A stretch of DNA of 64,000 nucleotides, taken from contig NC_056048.1 in the NCBI RefSeq assembly GCF_004379255.2, forward strand, positions 7,908,001 through 7,972,000, read 5' to 3'. Position 1 is the first letter of the stretch, and the number at the start of each line of letters is the position of its first letter. A program made the position numbers and the translations under genes. A model generated the notes under the pieces. The model ran no database searches, had not been told where the DNA came from, and saw only the letters and a program-made list of their open reading frames with translations. Below, in pieces: positions 24,046-35,308 of the stretch. Source of the stretch: Salvia splendens (lineage: Eukaryota > Streptophyta > Magnoliopsida > Lamiales > Lamiaceae).

Positions 24046-25401
24046 ATGTACGGCCACAGGGGGTAAGGAACCTTGTCAATTTTAAAATGTTCTGTGGGCG
24101 GGTATTGGGAATTTCTTTTCAGAGGTTCATTTCTCTAGTGTTTTCTTTAATTGTGCAAATTTATGATTGTATGGATACTTCTACAAAACAAGGGCTTTCC
24201 TTTTTGTAGACGCGAGTGATTTTAACGGGTGAGTTTGGGTGTTTGTTTGCACATTGAGAACTATGAGATTGGGTTTTAGGTTTGATTTCAATTTACTTGT
24301 TTAGGCTAAGAGCAAGTTGAGTATAACTTTTGTTTTTATATAATACACTTTCTTATAACTTGTAGTAGAAATCGTAATGAAAGATCACATTTTGAATTGA
24401 TAATTTTTTTTGAGATTTTAGACTGATTATGTAACATGAAAGGTCCATTTATATGAACTGGTGGTTTGCTTGGGGAATCATTGTTATCATTAATACTCCT
24501 GATTTCTGCAATTGGGTTCATGAGTTATCATTATTGATTAAGAGCTTGAGATGCTATAGAAAATCTAGATGGGTTGGGATTGGCTTATATTAACAAGGTT
24601 GAGTGGGGGTTTTTTCCTTCCTTGGGTATGGATAATTGAAGGGCATTGTTTGGGAGCGGGGGGGTGTCGGACGGGTACGAGATCGGCTCAAAGAGACCAA
24701 GAATGATGGAATCGAGTCCCTACTTCGCAGTGAGGAGCAGCACCAGTTCAGGCGCTTACGACAGCAGATACTCCTTTCCCGTGGTTCGTCTGAGAGGCCT
24801 CCCATTCAACTGCACCGATGTCGACATCTTCAAGTTCTTCGCGGGGCTCGACGTCGTCGACGTCTTCTTGGTGAACAAGGACGGGAGATTCTTCGGAGAG
24901 GCGTTTGTTGTCTTCGCAGGGCCTATGCAGGCTGATCTCGCTCTCCGGAGGGACCGGCAGAACATGGGGAGACGATACGTGGAGGTGTTTAGGTGCAAGA
25001 AGCAGGACTATTACCACGCGATAGCAGCTGAGGTGAAAGAAGGATCTCATGGTAGTGCCGGGCGCCGTGGCTCCCCACTGCCTGTCCGGCGCAAGAGGTC
25101 TCCGGAAAAGGAGAGGATGGAGTATACGGAGATCTTGAAGATGCGTGGCCTGCCTTACTCGGTGAGGAAGTCGGAGATCTCGAAATTCTTTGAAGACACC
25201 GTGAGTGTGGAGGAGGAGAAGATTCACATCCCGTGTCGATCTGATGGGAAAGCGACGGGGGAGGCGTACGTGGAGCTTGGTTCGGTGGAAGAGGCGAGGA
25301 AAGCCATGTGTAAGGACAAGATGATGATTGGATCAAGATATGTGGAGTTGTTTCCTTCAACACCTGAAGAATTGAGGCGAGCTGCATCAAGATCACGTTA
25401 G
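24046..25401 (+). CDS. hnRNP F/H-type RNA-binding protein with two RRMs
   Basis: Two exons: 24046-24062 (17 nt) and 24642-25401, together 777 nt (258 aa). The tiny first exon encodes MYGHRG. Splicing from AGGGG|GTAAGG to GAAG|GGCATTG restores the frame into ALFGSGGVSDGYEIGSKR, a conserved N-terminus of this plant family. RRM1 lies at about residues 53-122 (VVRLRGLPFNCTD, GEAFVVF) and RRM2 at about 168-243 (EILKMRGLPYSVRKSEI, GEAYVEL). The 'RGLP' RNP2 form is typical of quasi-RRMs in hnRNP F/H and GRSF1, which bind G-rich RNA during splicing and processing. A basic Arg/Ser/Lys linker (RRGSPLPVRRKR) between them could serve as a nuclear-localisation signal. Without the 17-nt exon the second exon has no good ATG near its start, which supports the two-exon model. 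Confidence 0.92.
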
Positions 25402-26011
25402 TGAATTTTAATACAGAGTTCAAGATCAAGTTCCTCTGCTTTACCTCTGTTGTTAACTTAGATCCACACTTTAGTTGTTTTACTACATTGAAACTTGACT
25501 TTTTAGTAAATTATGTTTTTCCTAAATCCCTTGGTGAAGATGAAAGATGCTTATAAGTTATCAACACTACCATTTTACAAAAAATTATCAAGAATTTGAG
25601 TTTGAATACAAATCTTGACATAACCATGGTGATCACTCATGGTTTATTATATATGTTGTCAGAGGTGTAATCATTTACTAACTTTTTTAAGTTGCTAACT
25701 ATGCTACTTCATCAACGCAGTGAAAAATATCAATATGAATTTTGTTGACATTTCAATATACTGTATTGACATTTGCGATTATGAGTTAGCAGAGTTAGCA
25801 ATTTAAAAAGTTAGCAATATAACGCACCCTTATATTGTTAATGGTAAAATAATTAAATAAATATTACTTAATGACTACTTATATATAAAGACTTCAAATA
25901 TAAGTATATATAACATTCATATATTATACAATCTCCAAATACAAAACAAATTAATGTAGTTGACTGTATAATAATCATCATTTTTCTGAAAAATCTCGAC
26001 GGCCTTATAAC
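25402..26011. other. 3' flank of RRM gene, AT-rich
   Basis: No gene seen. It ends with CTTATAAC at 26004-26011, the left target repeat of the hAT MITE. Confidence 0.6.
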
Positions 26012-26513
26012 TAGGGCCGACAAAAAATACCGAAATACCGCACTTACCGTACCGAAAAAATACCGAAAATACCGCATTTTCGGTATACCGCATTTTTCGG
26101 TACGGTATGATACCTTACCGTTAGATTAAGGTACGGTAAATGTATGAATTTTGCATATACCGCGGTATACCGCATCATACCGCAATTACGGTATATACGG
26201 TAATTCTGCGGTATATACCGTTAATGATTATATATATTTAATATATTTATTATTTATAAAATTAAAATATTTAATATATTTATTATTTATAAATCAAACA
26301 AGTATGATTTGCGGTATACCGCAACACGGTACGGTATACCGCAATGTCGGTAAAGGTTTTCAAATATTGACATACCGAATTTTCGGTATACCGCAATGCG
26401 GTATACCGAAAAATTCGGTAAGGTATAGGTATGACATTTTCTCATACCGCAATTTGCGGTACGGTATGCGGTATGACATTTTCGGTGCGGTATACCATAC
26501 CGTGCCACCCCTA
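26012..26513. mobile_element. hAT-type MITE with 8-bp target duplication
   Basis: 502 bp. The left end TAGGGCCGACAAAAAATACC and right end (reverse complement) TAGGGGTGGCACGGTATGGT are imperfect inverted repeats. CTTATAAC occurs immediately outside both ends (26004-26011 and 26514-26521), the 8-bp duplication typical of hAT. The interior is packed with short inverted words (ACCGAAAATACCG, CGGTATACCGCA) around an AT-rich centre. No transposase is encoded. Confidence 0.93.
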
Positions 26514-26521
26514 CTTATAAC

Positions 26522-27118
26522 ACAATTACTGAAAGAAAAATGGAAATTATAATTCATAGATATGGAAAAAAGAACAATTTACAATTTTGTTTGTTTTATT
26601 TCTTCGTTTAAACCTTAATGAGAGGAATGAATTCACACTTTCACAGTATAGTACTCTAAACTGTGTATCTTTAGAAATCACTAATTAATTGAACTTAATT
26701 GGTAATCAATAAACACTCTCTTAAAGCTTACTATTTTCAACTTTAACCGGAATTAACTGTAGTCTCTACTTCTCAATTGAAAAAGTTGCAAAAGTAATTT
26801 TTCGTCTTCAAAGATTATCAATACAGTTTAAAATTATCTTGTAGGAGTATGACCCAAACCTCTGACCTATTAGGTGAAAGAGAAATATTTTACCAATGAA
26901 GTCATGCTTCATCCTCGCTCTTTGTGTGACAGTCCTAGTGGAAAAATTTTCAATTTTATTGAAAAGAAATTCTAGTATTTATAGACATGCCTAACAAATT
27001 AAAGCATTTAGCATCTTAAGACCTAAATGTAGCTTGGAATTATGCATGGCTAGGCTAAGGTAGACCTATAGAAGATGAATTACTATTAATTAGCAGAAAG
27101 TGGCATCAAATTGTATCT
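26522..27118. other. Intergenic, AT-rich
   Basis: No coding signal seen; it forms the upstream region of the small peptide gene. Confidence 0.55.
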
Positions 27119-27127
27119 CTATAAATA
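27119..27127 (+). promoter_or_regulatory. TATA box of the small peptide gene
   Basis: CTATAAATA lies about 80 bp upstream of the ATG at 27205, a suitable distance for transcription to start near 27150 with a 50-60-nt leader. Confidence 0.6.
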
Positions 27128-27204
27128 CTCCAACATCTTCACTAAAGGCAAGTGGTCTTCTATAATAACATTGCAATTAAACATAACTCAATATTCTGGA
27201 AATC

Positions 27205-27408
27205 ATGAAGGTGGGCAGCAAAATCATCCATGTTGTGATTGTTTGTGCGATGATGATGAGCATTGCCACGTGTCATGCTACGAGCCGTCATCTGTCATCG
27301 GGGCGGCGCCTTCAAGGTCTGGATCTCATTGGAATTATTTCCGGAATTCTTGGGGGTATCCTGGGAGTAGGAAGAACACCTTCCTCATCCTCACCACCTT
27401 CTAAATGA
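27205..27408 (+). CDS. Small putative secreted peptide, 67 aa
   Basis: Single-exon frame with no recognised family. Residues 1 to about 25 form a convincing signal peptide: a basic start (MKVGSK), a hydrophobic core (IIHVVIVCAMMMSIAT) and a plausible cleavage after CHA. The predicted mature peptide is about 42 aa: a basic segment (SRHLSSGRRLQ), a glycine-rich hydrophobic stretch (LDLIGIISGILGGILGVG) and a Ser/Pro-rich tail (TPSSSSPPSK). It has no cysteines after the signal, so it is not a defensin or lipid-transfer protein. The combination could suit a processed signalling peptide or a membrane-active peptide; neither is shown. A TATA box upstream and AATAAA near 27477 downstream support a real small gene. 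Chance remains possible because the frame is short. Confidence 0.6.
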   Translation: MKVGSKIIHVVIVCAMMMSIATCHATSRHLSSGRRLQGLDLIGIISGILGGILGVGRTPSSSSPPSK

Positions 27409-27431
27409 TTTGTCACACATTCTAGTATACT

Positions 27432-27461
27432 CTCTATGTATATTGTATTGTATACATAGAG
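27432..27461 (+). terminator. Perfect 11-bp hairpin in the 3' region of the small gene
   Basis: CTCTATGTATA and TATACATAGAG are perfect inverted arms separated by an 8-base loop, 23 bp after the stop codon and before AATAAA. It would fold in the 3' UTR. It may affect RNA 3' end or stability; function not shown. Confidence 0.45.
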
Positions 27462-27713
27462 GGAGGAGTTGGATAAAATAAAACTTAATTCTAGTATTGA
27501 ATAATAATGTTATGTCGTGTGATAATAATAAGCAATCCGGTTGGATCGATGTGATTTTCTCTGATTTATAAGTACTTCTGTATGCATGTGTGTTTATCAT
27601 ATTAATATAACTGTAATTGTTCTTGATTTTCACTCTATTGTAGTAATTTACTCGTATATTTTAACAAGACCGTGTCTACGTACATTGTATATATATGTTC
27701 GATTGAATTGCCC

Positions 27714-27793
27714 TTTGTTCGATCTAAAGATCAATTGCCAGACATTCTTACAAAGCTAGAAGGGTTTACTGAGACTCTCCATTCTGTAATGTG
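27714..27793 (+). pseudogene. Copia RNase H C-terminal relic
   Basis: The plus-strand frame reads FVRSKDQLPDILTK followed by a short tail and stop, matching the end of Copia polyproteins (…DQLADIxTK…). Only about 27 codons remain and no LTR is visible beside it. Confidence 0.7.
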
Positions 27794-27925
27794 AATACAT
27801 AATAACAAATACAATGGAATTGACACTTAATTAATGGCCTTTCTATCGCTCAACAGTGTGTTGGAATTGGTTGTTAGATAGTGCATTTTATGACATGAAA
27901 ATTAAGAGGGAAAATAATAAGTGAG

Positions 27926-30900
27926 TCAGAGCCTAGGTTGGTTGAGACGAGGACGATTGCAGAAGATGGGAGCGTTGGCCTTAACAAACATGGCCACAAG
28001 GTAACTCATGCTTCCCCACATGATGGAAATAAATATGTTCCAAGGATCATGCTCATCTACAACTGCATCAAAGAGCTTTATTAGAATCATAAAACCATAC
28101 AAGTATACTTGTATCATTTTCACATGCTAACCTCGAATAAGTGAAAGCATCGCGTAGAAAATCCCACTGAGTATCGCCGAAAAAGCCAATGGAAATGACT
28201 GCACAATGAAGCTAGCACATGAGATGAAATAGAGTAAAAATGGTTGTTGATTTATGGTGTTAGTAAGAGACTTACAGCAACAGCCTCAACGCTACGATTC
28301 CTCAACACCAGCCAACTAAAATGTCCGTGCAGCAGATCGATTGCATCCTGCTTAGAACCGTCACAGAAGTTGTTGAGGTAGTAACGCACCAGAGCAGTCC
28401 AACCCTCTTTCACAGTACCACAAATCGTTCTCTTGCCAAATCTGATGATTATATCATTACATGGTTATGTTTTTAACAGTACTAGTTCTAATACATGCCA
28501 AATTATTTCACCTCACAAAATCGCCTTTCAGAGCACGAGTGCCTGCGTACTGAATGCTGATGTCGTCGCCATGGTTAGCCCACACTACACAGATAACCTC
28601 AGATATTAGCATCAGAAGAACACAAATATCATATTAATCAGACTCACTATTTTTGAAGCATTCATCCAACTTTGGATGCATTCTTATAGTTTCATCAATA
28701 TGAAAAACGCCAACCCTTCGAATTTGGGATTCCAATGTTTTACGACCAATCATGCTCTACACATACAACAATATATTAATGGTTTCACTCAATATTAAAA
28801 TCATTCTAAATTTGAAGTATATTTTTATCCACCTGGGTAACATTAGTTCGGTCTAAACAATCCACGCAATTAGTCCTAACAACTCCAATTTGTTTCTCAA
28901 CCTTCTCCCTCTTATCATTCAATAAAAAATACCTGAACAAAATCCAATTCAATTGACAGCCTCATTTATAAAACATGAAAGCATAATTATATTTATGGTT
29001 ACCTGTTCTTATGGAGAAATATCTCGATTTGATAATATAGAATGGAAAGCCAATCAATGTATAATTCTCCGCAGATTTTATGAAAATCGAAATGCCTGTA
29101 CCTGTGCAAAATATTGTAATATTGTACAAGTAAATTAATATTCATCCTACACACATAGAACTTAATAATTAGGCAAGGATGAGATTTTTAGAGCAAATGC
29201 ATCTTTCACACCTGACATTATCACTAGCAATATGTTGCATTGCGAAGCCAAACAGTTCACATAGACGTCCCTCATCTCCATGCTACAAAATAAAATTGCA
29301 TTGAAATTTTATTTAAATATGCAACTAAAAAACAAATTTTCACAACATAAAGTCGTAGATACTTACCTTGTTGACAAGATTAACAGCTAAAACATTTCCA
29401 TATTTCTTATTCAGATCATTAAAGTGTTTTTCTACCACATGAGGCTGCAGCAATATTATGTAATTAATCAGCAGTAGTAAACTATATGTTGGAATTCAGA
29501 ATATAAATAAACCTCACTTCGAAATTCCAGATGAAGAACTTAGGTTTATACGTCAAATCAACAATCTGATCCCAGATTAAAGGAATCGACCCTCGAACCT
29601 GTAACAAGAACTCAACAAGTTAAAGATTTCTTCATTTCAAATGGATGATTGCATTCTCCAAAGAATTACCTGGATAAACGATGCAATGTTGCCATTCAGT
29701 TGCATGATTTGTTCAGTTTCTACGAAGTTTGCAACAAAACCATCAGAATCAGCTCCTCTCGTCCACATCCTAGTGCCTTCAGAAACATCCAAAATGAGAA
29801 CTCATAGTATAGATCATATATTAGTTCAATCCATTTGCGATTCATTCCATACATACCAGTTCGTCTGTTGCATCTACGTCCAATTAGCGAGACTTTGAGA
29901 ATGTTCTCTCCGAGTGCATACTGAAAGCTCTTGAAACCTGATGACTAGTTAAGGCTTGTTGACTTCATATGCTATACAAAAGTAGTCAGACACTATTCAT
30001 CATCAAGATCACCGCGTAAAATAAAAGGATATTGCCTTGCATAACAGGAAGCAAGTATGGATCAAGCTGCACAACCACCACTACAGATCAGGCACTACAC
30101 ATTCCCCCAATTGTTGTGGAAGGCTGAAAATTTAAACTAACCTTGTTATCTACTAGAAATCCCGAAATGTAGCTATTCCAGAGAAATCGAGGATCGGCCT
30201 GTGCAACAACCATTAACAGAGTACTACTTTAAAGAGCTAAAATTAAGGAAATTACTTACTTGTCTCCAAAGAGGAAGCAATTTGGATTCCTCACTCAAAT
30301 CATGCAGTCTTTGAAGGCTGAAAATGATAGACTATTAAAACATTTGGCTACATACATTTGAAGAAATTAACAAGTTTATCTACCTCAATGTTAAATTGAC
30401 TTCGTAGGAGAAATAAAGACCAGGAGTGTTCTCTGCAATGTGTAGCAACTGGGAGAATTCACTCTCTATCCTTTTCTGCCCAAAAAAGGCTAACCTCTGT
30501 TTTATTTCAGATTTAAAAAAAAAAAATTTATTAAAGCATTATTACTATACGTGTTCTTCTGAGGCATGCTTGAGGGAGATATCGCAAGGGAAAATCTTCA
30601 TTGACGAGATTCTGAAGATGGGTTTATCTACATAAGTTCCCGCGCTTTCGCGTCCAGTTATCACTAGCAAATAACTGCCTAAACAATTTGGGGGAAAATC
30701 AACAATTGATTAACCTAATTGAAATTGATGGGGATTAAATCTAGTAAAAATTGGCTTGCCTGCCAAGAGCTTCAGTGTCCCAACCACTCCGTAGATTGTC
30801 CAGATATTTGGGGAACTGATAATCTGTGGAAGCTCGTCTGGGGGAGAGAGAGAGAGAGAGCCAATTAAGAATTACGTAATGAGAGAGGAGATGAATTGGG

Positions 30901-31060
30901 AATTAGATTTACCGGTGAGAGAGAAGGAGGCGTTGTAGCGGCTGACGGCGAGAAATGGGGCGGAGGAGCCATCGGTGGGCTCCACAAGATATTGATCTGG
31001 GAATTCCCACAGCCGCATTCTGTTATACACCTTCTGCACCACGGGATCGCCCTTCTCCAT
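27926..31060 (-). CDS. SAC-domain phosphoinositide phosphatase, SAC6/7/8 (RHD4) type, 19 exons
   Basis: Exons in transcription order: 31060-30913, 30837-30760, 30678-30551, 30475-30384, 30317-30260, 30198-30142, 30066-30036, 29937-29857, 29776-29670, 29598-29518, 29444-29367, 29282-29212, 29101-29003, 28932-28833, 28756-28648, 28584-28512, 28441-28276, 28198-28132, 28062-27926. Total is 1761 nt (586 aa), near the plant family length. The start MEKGDPVVQ fits the SAC7-type N-terminus; in-frame ATGs also exist at 31063 and 31090. The catalytic P-loop CVDCLDRT (CX5R, C392 to R398) is intact in [15 protein letters not shown], and further SAC motifs include WTRGAD and GDEISIQYAG. Two hydrophobic segments near the C-terminus (about 521-540 and 549-570) and a final [13 protein letters not shown] match the membrane-anchored SAC6/7/8 group, which dephosphorylates phosphoinositides such as PI4P at endomembranes. 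Introns 2 and 7 appear to use GC donors. Confidence 0.94.
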
Positions 31061-31063
31061 CAT

Positions 31064-32754
31064 TTTTGCAATTTTCAAAAACCAATCCAAAAATCGATCG
31101 ACTTGTTGCGCTCTCTCTCTCTCTCAACAGTAATAACCGAAATATGACACAATTTTCGCGGCAACTTTGTATGTACCGCCACGTGTTCAGATGACGTGGC
31201 GATTCAAGCAATGAATTTGTATATACATGTAATGAATTAATCTGTAATTTTAGCCTCATTTGAGAATCAACGTGTTTGCTCTAATAAAAAGAGAAGAATC
31301 ACAAGACCTATAACGCTCCACCTTTTTGAACCCTAATTTTCGAACCCTAAAATTTTTACATTTAATGCTTTTGATGTCGTGAAGTCTGTGGATTTATTAG
31401 CGAGGAATTTTGGTTTTGAAATGCTCGAGACCCATTTTGATTTGGAGTTTTGACTATGCGTTGATTGAGTCAATTTCATTTATTATATGAAGTGGCTTTA
31501 TGAACAATGGGTACTTGGTGAATTTGTTTGAAATTGTGATGGTGAAATCACATGTTGAATTTTAATAATTCTTTTTCTTGAGGAATATTTATTGGACTCA
31601 ATTCCGTGTTGGGTACAATAAATTAAATAATTAATACAAGTTCAATCTTGTAAAATATAAATGGTGGGCTACACAATTTAAATAAAATACCAAGGGTGTT
31701 GAGCCCAAATAAATTAAATCCTACACAAAATAATTCCAAGAAAAATAGAGGATTCCATTGCAGATAAAGTTTCCCTAATCTGCAAAATAAAGTTTCAATT
31801 CAAAATCAGTCAAACAAAATTTATTTGTGAAATCAATTACTCTTTTTACACCTGCTCCTAACGTTTCCTCCACTTTTCAATCTGCAGCAAAAATAATCAC
31901 CTTTAATTTCAATTATTTTGTGAACCAATTACCAAAATCAATCTTGCAAGACACGGTTATTTCAACCCTAATCTTCCTTCTTTTTCTACCGCCACTCCTC
32001 CATAACACAAGTTGCTCTACTGAAACCTGCAAGAATCCACAGGAAGGCTAATTCTCCTCAACTCTTACTCAATTGAGTGCACGGTAATCCTTTTTTCTAT
32101 GCTCCACCGGTTACCCTTGTTTTAGACTACAATATCCTGCTAAACTTAATCCAATTTTTTGTTTGCTATACAAATCTGAAATCCTACACATCACTACTAA
32201 ACCTAAGTTTCCTGCAAGAACAAGGCTGCCTTTCCTCCTATCTTAATCGAAACAGATTCAAGGTAATCTCATATGCAGAATTACCCCCTCCTGCTATTCT
32301 ACAATGTTTTGGAAATCAACTCATTCATCTTTCCTGTCAGAAACCGAGAGCTAAAAATCTGTCAATCTAAGGTATACACCTCTCACACCAACACCAACAT
32401 CCAATTCTATTCCATTACATTCATACATCCTACACCACCGTATACTACAATCTGCAGTTAATCTCATAATCGAATAAATCGAAGCAATCCCAATTAAAAA
32501 TCAAGAAAAAAAATATTTAAATAAAAATCGTACCATCAATGGGAAAACGGGGCTGCTTTGGAGTGAGATCGGGGCTGCCGGAGCGGCGACGAAGCTCTAA
32601 TTTTTGTTCAATTGGTGTTGTGAATCGTTGAAAGAGGGCAGACGGTTTGTGGAGAAAGGGGGATGTTCTGGGTTGAGATTTACAGTAGAGGATTTCTTTA
32701 AAGTGGGGCATCCTTGTTTCGAGTTCTTTCTATTTTTGTTCTAGCTCACTAATG
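31064..32754. other. Intergenic between SAC gene and MULE
   Basis: AT-rich DNA with a (CT)n tract near 31108, the probable SAC promoter side, and repeat-like text from 31590. Short open frames at 31827-32461 have no protein character. A GC-richer patch at 32550-32620 resembles UTR sequence but I could not assign it. Confidence 0.5.
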
Positions 32755-32801
32755 GAATTCCATTTTAATGAAGGTGATTAGATTTATTTCAAATGGAGGA
32801 G

Positions 32802-32914
32802 TGACGCATAAGAGTTATGCGTCGTTATTAATGAAACGCACAAGGGTTATGCGTCGTTTAAAGACGCATAATGCTTATACGTCTTACCCTAATGACGCAT
32901 AACCCTTATGCGTC
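32802..32914. repeat. Left subterminal palindrome array of the MULE
   Basis: Four units of the form GACGCATAA-nnn-TTATGCGTC, one degraded (ACGCACAAGGGTTATGCGT), spaced about 30 bp apart. Each can form a 9-bp stem with a 3-base loop. Confidence 0.92.
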
Positions 32915-32984
32915 TTTCAGTCAGTTTATAACAAGCAGAAGGCAGAAGCATCGCACAGATACACTTTCATTTCCTCTCTCGAGT

Positions 32985-34360
32985 TTGTATATGGTGGATG
33001 GGATGAATCGTTTAGGCAGTTGACAAGCTACATGTTTGAACTCCAGTCACAGAATCTGGGCACAATTGTTGAGTGTAAGCACAACGAGCTGTAGAGTCAG
33101 AGGCGTACAATGGTATTCAACTATGTTTTCTGGGCATTTGGGCCTGTAATACATGCGTTCCAGAAGGCTGCACCGGTGTTAACAGTGGATGGAACTCACC
33201 TCCGAGGAAGATTTAAAGGTAAATTGCTTGTTGCTTGTGGTTTTGATGCTAACAAGACATGCTTGCCTATTGCATATGCTGTGGTGGATGAAGAAACCAA
33301 CGACAGTTTGTCATGGTTTTTTGGATCATGTCAGAATTCATGTGGTAAAATAAGAGAGGGAGGTGTGCATTATATCAGATAGGCATAAATGAATCTTGAA
33401 TGCAATGGAGTCTGAAATCATGACAAGGGCCCCGCAGATACACCACAAATTTTGTTTGCTCCATGTGAGGGCAAATGTGTTGAAGAAGCACAAGGGCCCC
33501 AATGTGAAGGCCATTATATGGAAGTTGGGGGTCAGTACTCAGGAACGTAAATTTGGTAGAAGACGTCGGGCACTATATGATGTCAACAGTGGTGCGGTTC
33601 GAATGCTCAATAGAATTACAAAAGAATGTTGGTCACTGTGCTACGATGGTGTACTTAGGTGGGGGTGGCCACAACAAACATGTCGGAGTGCTACAACAAC
33701 ATGTTGAGGGGTGTGAGAGAGTTACCTATTAGAGCGTTGGATGATTTGACATTTTAGAGGACGGTACAATGGTGGGTGCAGAAGAAGACAACAATAGAAC
33801 ACACCGAAGATGAGTTAACCCCATGGGCGATGGACAGACTTGTTAAGAATGACTCAAAGGGGCGAAAACATTACATTACAGTCATTGACCGAGATACAGG
33901 GAAGTACCATGTTCGAACTCGAGGAAGAATAGAAAAAGGAGTGTTAAAGGGCAACAATGTTCAACTAGTCAAGTATTTGGATTAGAGTTGCAGTTGTGGT
34001 AAGTAGCAGATGTGGAGAATTCCTTGTTCGCATGCTTGTGCGGTTGCTAGAGACAGAGGTCATGTTATGACTGACCTCCTAGATGATTGCTACTACCTAG
34101 GTACATGGAGATCACAGTACTATGGTCAAATTTCATTTGATGCACCAAGACACGAAGATTATTGGGTTGAACCTTCATGGAAATTGCGCATCACCCCTCA
34201 GCAGTTGATTCCTAAAACGCGTGGCCGAGTTAGAAGAAGGAGGATACTTAATCAAATGGATGTCCGGGAGGAAGATGAACCGAGGGCTCCCCGCCGTTGC
34301 AGAAATTGCGGGATTGAGGGGCATGACCGAAGAAATTGCTCAGCCGGTGCTGTTCAGTAA
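32985..34360 (+). pseudogene. MULE (MudR-type) transposase remnant
   Basis: Fragments in order: an N-terminal part ending in a stop near 33092, then 33110-33382 with APVLTVDGTHL, which contains the first catalytic Asp of the MULE DDE nuclease. ISDRHK in a shifted frame near 33380 has the second Asp and is followed by a TGA. Then CLLHVRANVLKKH (33440-33500), a segment at 33776-33985, and a SWIM zinc finger (CSCG...WRIPCSHACA, 33990-34045) interrupted by a TAG after CGK. A CCHC knuckle CRNCGIEGHDRRNC (about 34298-34340) sits just before the stop. At least three frameshifts or stops make it non-functional. The family cuts and rejoins DNA at MULE ends; host FAR1/FHY3 proteins are relatives, but the CCHC tail and terminal repeats favour a transposon. 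Confidence 0.9.
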
Positions 34361-35082
34361 ATTCGTGGTATATATTTGCTATTGATTTGTGTATTGGAGA
34401 TCTGTTATGTTTTGTATTGACATTTATGTTGAATTGCAGGAACTGCTGACAAGAGAGGGCATAGCGTCGAGGATGAATGTTATTGATATTTGTGTTTGGG
34501 GCATATTTGACAGCTACTATGTTTATGTATCAACATTTGTGAGATGTTGTCGACAATTATTATGATTTTTATTATGACAGTTATTATGATTTTTATTATG
34601 ACAATTACTATGATTTTTATGAAAAAATATAAATAAATACCAACATATGCCCGACAATACCAACATATGCCCGAAACCTGTTTCAACCCATAAAAAATGT
34701 TCAAAAATCAACATACGACCACAACCTATTTCTCTGAAGGCGTGAACTTTGTTGGAGCTTTCCCTTTGTTCTTCCTTGTTGAAAATCCCCTGAATACATT
34801 GTGCATAACCTTCCCAATCTTACTTGATGAACTCTTCACAGTTGGTCGTGAGGATCCCTCGGTCGGTGGTCGAAATATTACTTTGTCATCTTCTTCCCCG
34901 CCCTCTTCTTCCCCCAGATGATCCACAAATTGATAATTCTGAAAGTATGGAATATGATTGCAAAATGGTGGAAATTCGCCGAAAATTGCTGGGATTCGTC
35001 GGAAATTGCTGGGATTCGTCGCTTGGGTCGCGGCTTCTGCTATGTGCTGCGAAGCCTTCTGCTTGTTTTAAAACCCGGCGGA

Positions 35083-35258
35083 AGACGCATAAGTATTATG
35101 CGTCGCTAGGGAAAGACGCATAATGCTTATGCGTCGCTAGGGAAAGACGCATAATGCTTATGCGTCACTAAATAACGACGCATAATACTTATGCGTCACT
35201 AAACAACGACGCATGATGGTTATGCGTCACTCTATTAACGACGCATAACGGTTGTGCT
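35083..35258. repeat. Right subterminal palindrome array of the MULE
   Basis: Six units of GACGCATAA-nnn-TTATGCGTC with spacers GCTAGGGAAA or ACTAAAtAAC, the last one degraded (ACGCATAACGGTTGTGCTTC). Same core as the array at 32802-32914. Confidence 0.93.
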
Positions 35259-35308
35259 TCACTCCCTGAGTCGGAATGCAACTAAAACTCTTCATTAAAA
35301 TGGAATTC

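Larger units (their letters stand above)
32755..35308 (+). mobile_element. Mutator-like element (MULE), decayed
   Basis: Terminal inverted repeats GAATTCCATTTTAATGAAG (32755-32773) and its complement (35290-35308) bracket a broken MudR-type transposase and two arrays of GACGCATAA/TTATGCGTC palindromes just inside each end. I see no clean 8-9-bp target duplication. Between transposase and right end are a 27-bp AT-rich repeat (34540-34620) and an unassigned stretch (34720-34925). Confidence 0.85.

Noticed and set aside
23870..24085. 71-codon frame before the RRM gene
   Set aside because: It overlaps the leader and the 17-nt first exon in another frame; the conserved MYGHRG start explains the region better.
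26151..26557. Long frames on both strands in the hAT MITE
   Set aside because: Products of the repeated CGGTAT words; no coding signal.
27205..27408. Assignment of the small peptide to CLE, CEP, PIP or IDA families
   Set aside because: The C-terminal tail lacks the conserved Pro/Gly/His patterns of those families.
31827..32461. Overlapping frames between SAC gene and MULE
   Set aside because: No recognisable protein features; Asn/Ser/Leu-rich AT-driven composition.
34726..34926. 66-codon minus-strand frame ending FTPSEK inside the MULE
   Set aside because: Looks more protein-like than chance and might be a captured fragment, but I recognise no family and there is no splice or promoter evidence.
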